NCBI GenBank assembly: GCA_004359425.1
Contig: PTEU01000001.1
Span: forward strand, 2,081,561-2,145,560
Reading direction: 5' to 3'
DNA length: 64,000 bases
Source: Ideonella sp. MAG2
GTDB taxonomy: Bacteria > Pseudomonadota > Gammaproteobacteria > Burkholderiales > Burkholderiaceae_C
Shown: positions 45,220-53,080 of the stretch, one piece after another
How the letters are laid out: every line of letters begins with the position of its first letter
Numbering within the stretch: the stretch's first letter is position 1
Program-made: the position numbers and the translations under genes
The notes under the pieces: generated by a model
The model's input: the letters and a program-made list of their open reading frames with translations, nothing else
Databases searched by the model: none
Told to the model about the DNA's origin: nothing

Positions 45220-46026
45220 TTATCCCGGTGATTTCTGCAACAACACTTCCAACACAAAGCGCGACCCCATATACGCCAGCAGCAACAGCAACGTACCGCC
45301 GTACAACCAGCGGGTGGCTTGACGCCCCCGCCAGCCCCACCACAGCCGCCCCACCAACAAGGCCGCAAACGTGGCCCAGCCCAGCAGGGACAGCACGGTC
45401 TTATGCTCCAGCCAGCGCCAATGCGGCGAGGCCATGCCCACGGCCAACGCCAGGGTCAGCACCACAAAGCCCGCTTCCACAAAGCGGAAGGTCATGCGTT
45501 CCAGCTTCAGCAGCGGCATGCCATAGGCCGTGGAGACCATGGCGCGTTTGTCACGCATGCGCTGATCCGCCGCATCAAGCATCAGCGCATGCAGCACAGC
45601 GGCACCGAACAAACCGTAGGAGGTGAGCCCCAGCACCCAATGCAAGGGGGCCCAGCGGGAGTGCGCCACCGCCCTCACCTCACCCGGAAAGATAAAGGCC
45701 AACACCATCAAGGCCAGCGCACTCAAGGCCAGCACCCGGCGCGCCCCAGGCACGGGCACCAAGCGGCTTTCAATGCCATACACCGCGACCACCAGCCAAA
45801 TGGTGAAGGACAGCGCAGGCGCAAAGCCGATCATCAAGCCCTCCTGCCGGCCCAGCCCCAAGCCGGCCAGCAAGGCCAGGCCGTGCAGGCCCCAGGCGGC
45901 CACCAGGGCCTGCGCGGGCCAGCGGCGGTCCACAGGTGCGGGCATGGCCGCCACCAGATAGGCCAAGGCACCCACCAGCGTCGGCCCGAAGCCGGGCGAT
46001 TGAAGTGGGTCAACGGATAAAATCAT
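45220..46026 (-). CDS. CcsA/YpjD-like integral membrane protein
   Basis: This 268-residue protein has about eight hydrophobic helices. It contains the cytochrome c assembly (CcmC/CcsA-like) pattern: AHSRWAPLHWVLGLTSYGLFGAAVLHALML with conserved His, a KLERMTFRFVEAGFVVLTLAL segment and LEHKTVLSLLGW. Such YpjD proteins sit beside ffh in many proteobacteria; a haem-handling role is suspected, not shown. ATG 46026 starts MILSVDP. It is divergent from ffh with 68 bases between the starts. Confidence 0.88.
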   Translation of the reverse strand: MILSVDPLQSPGFGPTLVGALAYLVAAMPAPVDRRWPAQALVAAWGLHGLALLAGLGLGRQEGLMIGFAPALSFTIWLVVAVYGIESRLVPVPGARRVLALSALALMVLAFIFPGEVRAVAHSRWAPLHWVLGLTSYGLFGAAVLHALMLDAADQRMRDKRAMVSTAYGMPLLKLERMTFRFVEAGFVVLTLALAVGMASPHWRWLEHKTVLSLLGWATFAALLVGRLWWGWRGRQATRWLYGGTLLLLLAYMGSRFVLEVLLQKSPG

Positions 46027-46094
46027 GGACACAGTTTACCGGCGCTCTTGCCGTCAGAGCTGCTGCCCGGCACACCAAGGAGCGCTTTTCTCAT

Positions 46095-47492
46095 ATGGCC
46101 ACCACCCTCACCGATCGCCTGTCACACCTGGTCAAGACCATGCGTGGCCAGGCCCGCATCACCGAAACCAATGTGCAAGACATGCTGCGCGAAGTACGCA
46201 TGGCCTTGCTGGAGGCCGACGTGGCCCTGCCGGTGGTGCGCGATTTCATCGCCCGGGTGAAGGAAAAAGCCCTGGGCCAAGAGGTCGTCGGCTCGCTCAA
46301 CCCCGGCCAGGTGCTGGTCTCGGTGGTGCACAAAGAGCTGGCTGCCACCATGGGCGAGGGCATCTCCGACATCAACCTGGCCGCCCAACCTCCCGCCATC
46401 ATCTTGATGGCCGGCCTGCAAGGTGCGGGTAAAACCACCACCACCGCCAAGCTGGCCAAGCACCTGATTGAGAAGCGCAAGAAAAAGGTGCTGACCGTCT
46501 CGGCCGACGTCTACCGCCCCGCCGCCATCGAGCAGCTCAAGACCGTCACCAAGCAAGCCGGGGCCGAATGGTTCCCCTCAGAGCCCAATCAAAAGCCCAA
46601 AGACATCGCCCTGGCCGCGCTGGACTGGGCCAAGCGCCATTACTTTGATGTGCTGCTGGTGGACACGGCCGGCCGCTTGGCCATTGACGAAGCCTTGATG
46701 GCCGAAATCCGCGAGCTGCATGCCACGCTGAACCCGGTCGAAACCTTGTTCGTGGTGGACGCCATGCAGGGCCAGGACGCCATCAACACCGCCAAGGCTT
46801 TTAAAGAAGCCCTGCCGCTGACCGGCATTGTGCTGACCAAACTCGATGGCGACTCACGCGGCGGTGCCGCCCTGTCGGTGCGCCAGATCACCGGTGCGCC
46901 CATCAAGTTTGCCGGTGTCTCTGAAAAGATCGATGGCCTGGAGGTGTTTGACGCCGAGCGCCACGCCGGGCGCGTGCTGGGCATGGGCGACATCGTGGCC
47001 CTGGTGGAAGAAGTCACCAAGGGCGTGGACATGGCTGCCGCCACCAAGATGGCGGAGAAGCTCAAGTCGGGCGGTGGCTTTGACCTGAACGATTTTCTGT
47101 CGCAGATCAGCCAGATGAAGAAGATGGGCGGCCTCTCCAGCCTGATGGACAAGCTGCCCGCGCAAATGGCCGCCAAGGCGGGTCAGGGCGACATGGACAA
47201 GGCTGAGAAAGACATGCGCCGCATGGAAGGCATTTTGAGCGCCATGACGGCCAAAGAGCGCCGCCAACCCGCGCTGCTGCTCGAGGGCAAAAGCAAAGCC
47301 AGCCGCAAGCGCCGCATTGCCTCGGGTGCTGGCGTGCAGATTCAAGACGTGAACCGCATGCTCACCCAGTTTGAGCAAATGCGCGACATGATGAAAAAGA
47401 TGCAGGGCGGCGGCCTGATGAAGATGATGAAGAAGATGGGCGGCATGAAGGGCATGAAAGGGATGATGCCGCCGGGGTTTGGGGGGGGTTGA
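46095..47492 (+). CDS. ffh: signal recognition particle protein
   Basis: Ffh (465 residues) binds 4.5S RNA and signal peptides. It has an N domain (TLTDRLSHLVKTMRGQARITETNVQDML), a G domain with P-loop GLQGAGKTTTTAKLA near 107, VDTAGRLAIDE and TKLDGDSRGGAALS, and an M domain with GDMDKAEKDMRRMEGILSAMT and a Met-rich tail ending MMPPGFGGG. The ATG at 46095 matches family starts; upstream in-frame codons lie in the divergent ypjD gene. A degraded copy of codons near 378-400 lies at about 48843. Confidence 0.96.
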   Translation: MATTLTDRLSHLVKTMRGQARITETNVQDMLREVRMALLEADVALPVVRDFIARVKEKALGQEVVGSLNPGQVLVSVVHKELAATMGEGISDINLAAQPPAIILMAGLQGAGKTTTTAKLAKHLIEKRKKKVLTVSADVYRPAAIEQLKTVTKQAGAEWFPSEPNQKPKDIALAALDWAKRHYFDVLLVDTAGRLAIDEALMAEIRELHATLNPVETLFVVDAMQGQDAINTAKAFKEALPLTGIVLTKLDGDSRGGAALSVRQITGAPIKFAGVSEKIDGLEVFDAERHAGRVLGMGDIVALVEEVTKGVDMAAATKMAEKLKSGGGFDLNDFLSQISQMKKMGGLSSLMDKLPAQMAAKAGQGDMDKAEKDMRRMEGILSAMTAKERRQPALLLEGKSKASRKRRIASGAGVQIQDVNRMLTQFEQMRDMMKKMQGGGLMKMMKKMGGMKGMKGMMPPGFGGG

Positions 47493-47566
47493 GACGCTGG
47501 CACACTGGGCTTGGCCGCCCTTCACTGCCCGCCACCGCACGCGCGGGGGGGCTGGGGACATGTCGC

Positions 47567-48426
47567 TCAAGGTGCTGGACCCGTGATCCGCCCAGTTTCG
47601 GCATCACGCGCCAACGCAACGGCATGTTGTAGATTCAAGCTCAGCATGGCCTGACCGCCGATGTAGCCGACCAAGGCGCTAGTCGCACGATGCTCAATCT
47701 CGTCGGCACTCGTCAAGCCAAGGCGAACCAAGGCCGCAATGTCCTCTCTATCGCTGTCGGCGAGGCGAGCTATTTTGCTGACCGCCAGGTCAACCGGAGA
47801 CAGGACGTGAAGACGTAAGTTCTCCACACCAAAATCTATAGGGATAGAGTCACTCAAATAATCCTCATGCATCAGCGCAAAGGTGGAGTTGTAGTTGGTG
47901 TCAAGATAGATGAGCTGCTGAGTGCCATCTTCGAGCGTCACCTCAACCGCTAGGGTCTGTTGACATACAAATCCTACCCGCGTGAGCCCTACAGGCCATG
48001 CCAGTCTAGGCGCGCTGCGCCGCCCGCACCTCTGTGCGGGCAAGCGGCGCAACAACGAATGGCGTGGCCTGTAGGGCTCACCCGTTGGGCAGGGCGTCCA
48101 AGGGCGCTGGCGGGCGTTGCTCTCCTTGCCCGGGCACCTGCCCGGGCCGCGGATCGCGCCTACTCCAGCGCCCTTGGACACTCCTGCGCGGGCAGGATTT
48201 ATATGTCAACAGACCCTAGATCGTTTGGAAGAAAAACACGCCCAGTGAATTCGGCGTCCACATCGCTTGTGACGCGAGAGGCCGTGTAGAGATGAACAGC
48301 CATACCGCCGGCCAGATAAACATTCAACGGGCTCCGCAGCGATAGGCGCTCGTCAAGTTGCCTGAACAACTCCCGAAGACCCTGCGCCAATGCAGTCCGC
48401 GTATGAAATGCGTGGCTTCTGGCCAT
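47567..48426 (-). pseudogene. DUF6036-like nucleotidyltransferase, interrupted by a MITE
   Basis: The N-terminal part (ATG 48426) reads LNVYLAGGMAVHLYTASRVTSDVDAEF, a nucleotidyltransferase-fold motif (GG then TSDxDxEF), up to FLPNDL. The C-terminal part resumes at AVEVTLEDGTQQLIYLDTNYN and runs through SPVDLAVSKIARLADSDREDIAAL to a stop at 47567. Between them lies a 264-bp element. Removing it plus one TA gives NDL-AVEVT in frame, so the uninterrupted gene would encode about 197 residues. Such proteins resemble AbiEii/MenT-type enzymes of toxin-antitoxin or abortive-infection modules. It is now probably inactive. Confidence 0.85.
47953..48216. mobile_element. 264-bp MITE with 15-bp terminal inverted repeats and TA target duplication
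   Basis: The element starts GGGTCTGTTGACATA and ends with its exact reverse complement; similarity of the ends extends further inward with single-base changes (AAATCCTACCCGCG versus CGCGGGCAGGATTT). It is flanked by TA on both sides within CTAG. Internally it has nested inverted repeats: 47982-48002 with 48061-48081, CCCGCAC/GTGCGGG, and GTCCAAGGGCGCTGG/CCAGCGCCCTTGGAC. No transposase is encoded. End sequence and YTAR-like target suggest mobilisation by an IS5-family transposase; this is unverified. Confidence 0.9.
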
Positions 48427-48429
48427 CAA

Positions 48430-48720
48430 TCAATGCCCGTAGAGTTTGTGACTCAGCATGTCCCTCAAGCGAGGCAGACTCAGAACCCAGCCCTTCCGGA
48501 CAACATCCGCTGGGGCCAGCCTGTCATGGGGATATGACGCAAAGTACCGCTCGCTCGCCTGCATCAAGCGCTGAGACTCACCCGGGAAGCGCGAGCGAAC
48601 GACCATCGCCGCCAAGCGAAACACATTCGCCTCGCGTTGGTCTTGCGCAGACTGCGAGGCCTGCCGGGCGACGACAGCGCACCGGGCAAGCATGGCAGAT
48701 TCAGCATCTCTTGCAGACAT
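48430..48720 (-). CDS. small protein paired with the interrupted nucleotidyltransferase
   Basis: This 96-residue, mainly helical, Arg/Ala-rich protein (MSARDAESAMLARCAVVARQ, ending LPRLRDMLSHKLYGH) has no recognised domain. Its stop lies 3 bases before the ATG of the nucleotidyltransferase-like gene, so they form a two-gene unit. An antitoxin or partner role is possible by position only. I chose ATG 48720; the frame is open upstream to 48795 without conserved sequence. Confidence 0.6.
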   Translation of the reverse strand: MSARDAESAMLARCAVVARQASQSAQDQREANVFRLAAMVVRSRFPGESQRLMQASERYFASYPHDRLAPADVVRKGWVLSLPRLRDMLSHKLYGH

Positions 48721-49106
48721 GACCTGATCTCTCCCATCACACTCGGACGGATTCCATACAGCAACTGTACAGCGATGCGCACCATCGGCTGCCAAGGTCT
48801 GTCAAAGTGGCATGGACAACGCACAAAAGTCATTCGAGGCACGGAAGGCATCTTGAGCGCCATGACGGCCAAGAAACGCCTTCAGCCCTTCTTGCTGCTT
48901 GGGGGCAAGAGAGAGGCCCGTCACTGTGCCGCGTTGCCACACTTGGCGGATCATCAGATGCCGCTTCGAAACGACAAGTTGTGAACTTGCTTCCGAGCCT
49001 TGCTAAGCAAGCCTCTCCGGGCCGTGAGGGGAAGTCCGACAGAACCCTTTCGTCGGCCCGATTCACCTCGGCTGGAACGGTAACCTCCGATGAGTCCTCA
49101 CCATCG
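48721..49106. other. 386-base spacer between accessory genes
   Basis: Apart from the ffh-like remnant at 48843-48918, this spacer has no supported gene. A short inverted repeat CTTGCTAAGCAAG lies near 49000-49012, and long antisense frames here look like chance ORFs. Confidence 0.35.
48843..48918 (+). pseudogene. degraded duplicate of an internal ffh segment
   Basis: This stretch matches ffh 47225-47300 in the same orientation: 29 of the first 30 bases are identical (GGAAGGCAT, one T/C change, then TTGAGCGCCATGACGGCCAA), and similarity fades after about 65 bases. Translated, both give EGILSAMTAK. It carries no ORF of its own. It suggests that the DNA between 47493 and 48843 was inserted by an event that duplicated or imported ffh sequence. 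Confidence 0.8.
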
Positions 49107-49820
49107 TCACATCCGCATATCGGCCAATGCCCCCGCAAAGGCTGATTGAGGGTCAGCCGCTCCAGTAATGGCTCGCCCGATGACGACGTGGGTCGCACCA
49201 GCTTGGCGTGCCATGCGCGGTGTCGCCACTCGAGCTTGGTCGTTGTGGGACGCTTCCGAGAACTGAATGCCAGGTGTCACCTTCAGCATGTGGGCGGGCA
49301 AAACCTTTGCCAGCAACGCTGCCTCAGCAACCGACGCCACGATGCCATGGCAATCACAGCGAGCTGCGAGCAAGGCCAGTCGCTCGACTTGGTCGTTGAC
49401 CGACGCTGCCAGACCAATTTCAGGCAAATCCTGATCCTTTAAGCTGGTGATCACGGTGAGCGCCAACACATTGAGTCGCGGAAACGGCTTCGCTGCTTCA
49501 ACAGCCGCTGTGAGCACCGCACTCCCCGCCGAAGCATGCACGGTCACCATGCTCGCACCCAGCTTGCCCGCTGCGCGAACGGCACCGGCCACAGAGTTGG
49601 GAATCTCATGGAGCTTGAGGTCCAGGAACACGTCTTTGCCCCGAGCCACCAAATCTCGCACCACACCGGGGCCTTCTTCCGTCAACAGTTGCAGGCCCAC
49701 TTTGTAAGAGCTGGCATGAGGCCCAATACGGTCCACCAAGCGCAAGGCTTCTGCACCAGACGGGAAGTCGAGTGCAACGATGACCGGGCAGGTGCTAGGC
49801 TCACGCGGGGGCTTCTGCAT
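49107..49820 (-). CDS. pyrF: orotidine 5'-phosphate decarboxylase, short (E. coli/Bacillus) type
   Basis: PyrF converts OMP to UMP. This 237-residue protein has VIVALDFPSGAEAL, YKVGLQLLTEEG with the first Lys, FLDLKLHEIPNS, VTVHASAG, VTPGIQ and ATHVVIGRAITGA. The decarboxylase motif DxKxxD reads D67-x-K69-x-x-E72: the last Asp is Glu, encoded GAG. Betaproteobacteria usually carry a longer type of about 270 residues, so this may be an extra or transferred copy. It lies 41 bases after ftsY on the same strand and next to the accessory segment. Confidence 0.85.
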   Translation of the reverse strand: MQKPPREPSTCPVIVALDFPSGAEALRLVDRIGPHASSYKVGLQLLTEEGPGVVRDLVARGKDVFLDLKLHEIPNSVAGAVRAAGKLGASMVTVHASAGSAVLTAAVEAAKPFPRLNVLALTVITSLKDQDLPEIGLAASVNDQVERLALLAARCDCHGIVASVAEAALLAKVLPAHMLKVTPGIQFSEASHNDQARVATPRMARQAGATHVVIGRAITGAADPQSAFAGALADMRM

Positions 49821-49861
49821 CGGGGTTGATCCTCATTCGGGCAAGCCAGCGTGACCCCGGC

Positions 49862-51049
49862 TCAATCCAACAGCGCCTTCGCAAACTCTCGCGCCTTGAA
49901 GGTCTGTAGGTCTTCGAGCTTTTCGCCCACGCCGATGAAGTAGACCGGCAGCGGCCGCTCGCGGGCGATGGCGGCGAGCACGCCGCCCTTGGCGGTGCCG
50001 TCCAGCTTGGTCACGATCAGGCCGGTCAGGCCCAGGGCGTCGTCAAAGGCTTTCACCTGAGTGAGTGCGTTTTGGCCCGTGTTGCCGTCCACCACCAACA
50101 GCACCTGGTGCGGCGCGGTGGTGTCGGCCTTGCCGATCACGCGCTTGATCTTTTTCAACTCTTCCATCAGGTGCAGTTGCGTGGGCAGGCGGCCGGCCGT
50201 GTCGGCAATCACCACGTCGCAGCCGCGGGCCTTGCCAGCGGTCACCGCATCAAAGGTCACCGCCGCCGGGTCACCGCCTTCTTGGCTGATGATCTCCACG
50301 CGGTTGCGGTCGGCCCACACGCCCAGTTGCTCGCGCGCCGCTGCGCGGAAGGTGTCGGCCGCGGCCAGCAAGACCTTGCAGTCGCTCTCGGCCAAGTGCT
50401 TGGTCAGCTTGCCGATGCTGGTGGTCTTGCCCGCCCCATTAACACCCACCACCATGATCACGGTGGGGTGGAACTCTCCCACCACCAATGCCTTCTCCAA
50501 CGGTGACAAAAGCTCGGTGATGGCGTCAGCCAACAAGGCCTTCACAGCAGCGGGCTCGGTGGTCTTGCTCTCTTTGACGCGGCGCTTCAAGTCTTCCAAC
50601 AAATTCTGGGTGGCTTTGACACCGGTGTCCGCCATCAGCAAAGCAGCTTCCAACTCTTCATAGAGCTCGTCGGTGATCTTGGTGCCGGTGAAAACCTGGG
50701 CAATGCTGGAGCCGGTGCGCGCCAAACCTTTACGCAGGCGGCTGAGCCAGCCCTCGCGCGCAGCAGGCTCGGGCTTGGCCGTGGGCTCGGGCGCGCGGGT
50801 GAAGGCGTGAGGCTCCACCGGGGCAGGTGCCACCGCTGCTGGCGCAGGGGTGGACGCAGGCGCTTGGGGCGCAAGGGCCACCGGCTGCGGAGTCACCCCA
50901 AGCGCGTATGAGGCTGCCCCCCCCACCGCGGACGGTGCCGGTGCTGCGGGCAGCGCGTCCACCAGCGCTGGCTGAGGGGCGACAGCAGGCGCGGGTGCGG
51001 GTGCGGGCGGCGGCGCCGAGCCAAACTTTTTGCGAAAGAAACTGAACAT
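49862..51049 (-). CDS. ftsY: signal recognition particle receptor FtsY
   Basis: FtsY (395 residues) is the SRP receptor GTPase. Its variable N-terminal A region (about 1-90) is Ala/Pro-rich rather than acidic. The NG domain has RLRKGLARTGSSIAQVFTG, VGVNGAGKTTSIGKLTKHLAE (P-loop) near 203, LLAAADTFRAAAREQLGVWA, ADTAGRLPTQLHLMEEL, TKLDGTAKGG and YFIGVGEKLEDLQTF. The start MFSFFRKKFG is typical. It is on the opposite strand from ffh, 2.4 kb away. Confidence 0.95.
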   Translation of the reverse strand: MFSFFRKKFGSAPPPAPAPAPAVAPQPALVDALPAAPAPSAVGGAASYALGVTPQPVALAPQAPASTPAPAAVAPAPVEPHAFTRAPEPTAKPEPAAREGWLSRLRKGLARTGSSIAQVFTGTKITDELYEELEAALLMADTGVKATQNLLEDLKRRVKESKTTEPAAVKALLADAITELLSPLEKALVVGEFHPTVIMVVGVNGAGKTTSIGKLTKHLAESDCKVLLAAADTFRAAAREQLGVWADRNRVEIISQEGGDPAAVTFDAVTAGKARGCDVVIADTAGRLPTQLHLMEELKKIKRVIGKADTTAPHQVLLVVDGNTGQNALTQVKAFDDALGLTGLIVTKLDGTAKGGVLAAIARERPLPVYFIGVGEKLEDLQTFKAREFAKALLD

Positions 51050-51293
51050 GGCGCTATTGTCGCGGGTCTTGAGGCCTTGAAGCTGACAGCCTGGCTTTGG
51101 GCCTTTCTGACAGGCTCATGGCAGCACATCCTTGTCGACAGCCATCGAGAGGTCTTGTAGATGAGCCCTCCCCGCCAGCCCACGAGGTCATCCCCGACAC
51201 GGCCACCTCAGGCGGTGACTCAGCAAGATAGGGATAGAGAGTGCCCCTAGTAGACTCACACCGATCTACAGACTGCCCCTTTGAAAGCCGCTG

Positions 51294-51935
51294 ATGCCTT
51301 TGATTTACAACATCATGACGCTTGGGCTGTTCGTCGTGGCCGTGGGCGGAGCAAACGCCCAAGAAGTCCGCGCGACGCCCGATCAATTCTTCAGTGCTTT
51401 TGCGCAGCGCCACGAGACCCAATGCAAACAGCGGGGTGAACTCGAGCGGCGCTACCTCCACAGAGGTGAGCTGGTGGCTGCCTATGCTGCAAAAAGCGCG
51501 GAGGTCAGTCTTTGTGACTGCATGCCGCAAGGCTTGAGCGCACTTCAAAAGAGTCTGTCAAAGACAACCCGAGAGACACCAGTCCCACTCACAGAATTCG
51601 CACAAAAGTACCTCATTCCGACTTCAGCGAGGTGCTCTGCAGAAGGCCTGCACGCAAGCTATTCACTCTCCGAAGGGTGCGCTCAGCGCCACAAATCGCA
51701 GTTTGCTAACCCTGAGGGTTTCTGCCAATGTATGCAATCGGCAATCTCAGCCCTTAGCGACATGGAGGTTTATCAATCCGGGCAGGAAGGAGCTGACTTT
51801 AGCGAGGCCTACCAGAAGGCAAAACGAGAGGGAGTGCCTCCTCCCGACCCTCCTGAGGCCTTGAAAAAACTACAAGCGATGGGAGAGCGTTGTGCATCCA
51901 CAGCCAATAGGGCTAGTGGACTCACTACTCCCTGA
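51294..51935 (+). CDS. secreted Cys-containing protein of unknown function
   Basis: This 213-residue protein has a short Sec signal peptide (MPLIYNIMTLGLFVVAVGGANA-QEV). The mature part contains two similar Cys patterns, roughly C-x(n)-CDCM and C-x(n)-CQCM (near 45-85 and 130-150), suggesting a duplicated disulfide or metal unit. The rest is helical and polar. Base composition is less GC-rich than neighbours, hinting at recent acquisition. It is divergent from ftsY and converges on a DUF962 gene with a 9-base gap. I recognise no family. Confidence 0.65.
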   Translation: MPLIYNIMTLGLFVVAVGGANAQEVRATPDQFFSAFAQRHETQCKQRGELERRYLHRGELVAAYAAKSAEVSLCDCMPQGLSALQKSLSKTTRETPVPLTEFAQKYLIPTSARCSAEGLHASYSLSEGCAQRHKSQFANPEGFCQCMQSAISALSDMEVYQSGQEGADFSEAYQKAKREGVPPPDPPEALKKLQAMGERCASTANRASGLTTP

Positions 51936-51944
51936 AAGAGGCTA

Positions 51945-52283
51945 TCAGCCCCCCCACCCAATCCGCCCCGTCAACATCTGCCACCACATCACCCAGTCGC
52001 CCATGAAAGAGTAGAACGGCTGTTTGAAGCTGGCGGGTTTGTTTTTCTCGAACACAAAGTGGCCGACCCAGGCCCAGGCATAGCCTTGCACCACGCTCAG
52101 GGCCACCAACCAGGGGGTGGCGGTCAACAGGGCAATCAGCAGGAGCACAAGGCCCGTGCTGGAGCCAATGAAGTGCAAGGTACGGCAAGTGCGGTTGCGG
52201 TGCTCACCCAGGTAAAAAGGATAGAACTCGGCAAAGCTATTGAACTTGGGGGCCGCCGTGGCCTGAGCTTCGGTGCTGGACAT
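51945..52283 (-). CDS. DUF962 (Mpo1-like) membrane protein A
   Basis: This 112-residue protein has FAEFYPFYLGEHRNRTCRTLHFIGSSTGLVLLL, two or three hydrophobic helices and GYAWAWVGHFVFEKNKPASFKQPFYSFMGD. The spaced His residues (H-x3-x3-HFxG and GHxxxEKNKPA) match DUF962; yeast Mpo1 of this family is an iron-dependent dioxygenase that shortens 2-hydroxy fatty acids. It is the last gene of a four-gene minus-strand operon that begins with a second DUF962 gene. Confidence 0.82.
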   Translation of the reverse strand: MSSTEAQATAAPKFNSFAEFYPFYLGEHRNRTCRTLHFIGSSTGLVLLLIALLTATPWLVALSVVQGYAWAWVGHFVFEKNKPASFKQPFYSFMGDWVMWWQMLTGRIGWGG

Positions 52284-52286
52284 GTT

Positions 52287-53054
52287 TCACTCCTTGTAGC
52301 TGGGGTCGATTCGATCCAATTTGCGCAGCAGTGCCGGCCAGGCGATCTGCGCGCCCATGCCCTTGGTCACTTGGGCGTAGACCTGGGCCATGCCGTCCAA
52401 GATGGCCGGGTTGACCATGGTCAGCGCGGTGCCACCGGCCAGTGCATCGACTTGGATGCGGCAGGTGTTCTCAAAGGTGTACATGGCCAAAAAGGCCTCG
52501 GGCACGCTGCGGCCTACGGTGAGCAGGCCGTGGTTGCGCAGCACCAGGTAGTTGGCCTGGCCCAAGTCGCGTTGCAAGCGAGGCCGCTCGTCGTCGCGCA
52601 GGGCCACGCCTTCATAGTCGTGGTAGCCCAGTGAGGCCAGCACAAAAGTGCTTTGCTGGCTGATGGGCAAGATGCCGTGCTGTTGCGCGCTGACCGCCAC
52701 CCCCGCGCGGGTGTGGGTGTGCAGCACACAGCCCGCGTCCTCGCGCACCGCATGGATGCAACTGTGGATGGTGAAACCCGCTGGGTTGACGGGATAGGGG
52801 CTGTCCAAGAGCTTGACGCAATGTTGGTCCACTTTGACCAGGCTGGAGGCCGTGATCTCGTCAAACATCAGCCCATAAGGGTTGATGAGAAAGTGATGCT
52901 CCGGCCCTGGTAAGCGGGCCGAGATATGGGTGAAGACCAGGTCGCTCCAGCCATACAAGGCCACCAAGCGATAACAGGCCGCCAAGTCGACACGCAGTGC
53001 CCATTCCTCGGCCGAGACTTGGCCACGAACATCAAGGCTGGCTGGATCAGGCAT
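52287..53054 (-). CDS. class II aldolase/adducin-family protein
   Basis: This 255-residue protein of the fuculose-aldolase/adducin fold has RVDLAACYRLVALYGWSDLVFTHISARLPG, a His-containing metal site CVLHTHTRAGVAVSAQQHG and LRNHGLLTVGRSVPEAF with the third His. Members include sugar-phosphate aldolases, decarboxylases and uncharacterised enzymes; substrate cannot be assigned. It starts 26 bases after the SDR gene and ends 3 bases before DUF962 A. Confidence 0.85.
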   Translation of the reverse strand: MPDPASLDVRGQVSAEEWALRVDLAACYRLVALYGWSDLVFTHISARLPGPEHHFLINPYGLMFDEITASSLVKVDQHCVKLLDSPYPVNPAGFTIHSCIHAVREDAGCVLHTHTRAGVAVSAQQHGILPISQQSTFVLASLGYHDYEGVALRDDERPRLQRDLGQANYLVLRNHGLLTVGRSVPEAFLAMYTFENTCRIQVDALAGGTALTMVNPAILDGMAQVYAQVTKGMGAQIAWPALLRKLDRIDPSYKE

Positions 53055-53080
53055 GCGTCACTCCTTGGGGTTGGGGCGGA

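Noticed and set aside
45936..46094. 53-residue N-terminal extension of ffh
   Set aside because: It runs antisense through the CcsA-like gene and has no homology; ATG 46095 gives the normal Ffh N-terminus.
48830..49198. 122-residue minus-strand frame next to pyrF
   Set aside because: It overlaps the ffh relic and the pyrF 3' end and has Arg/Ser/Cys-rich composition typical of chance frames.
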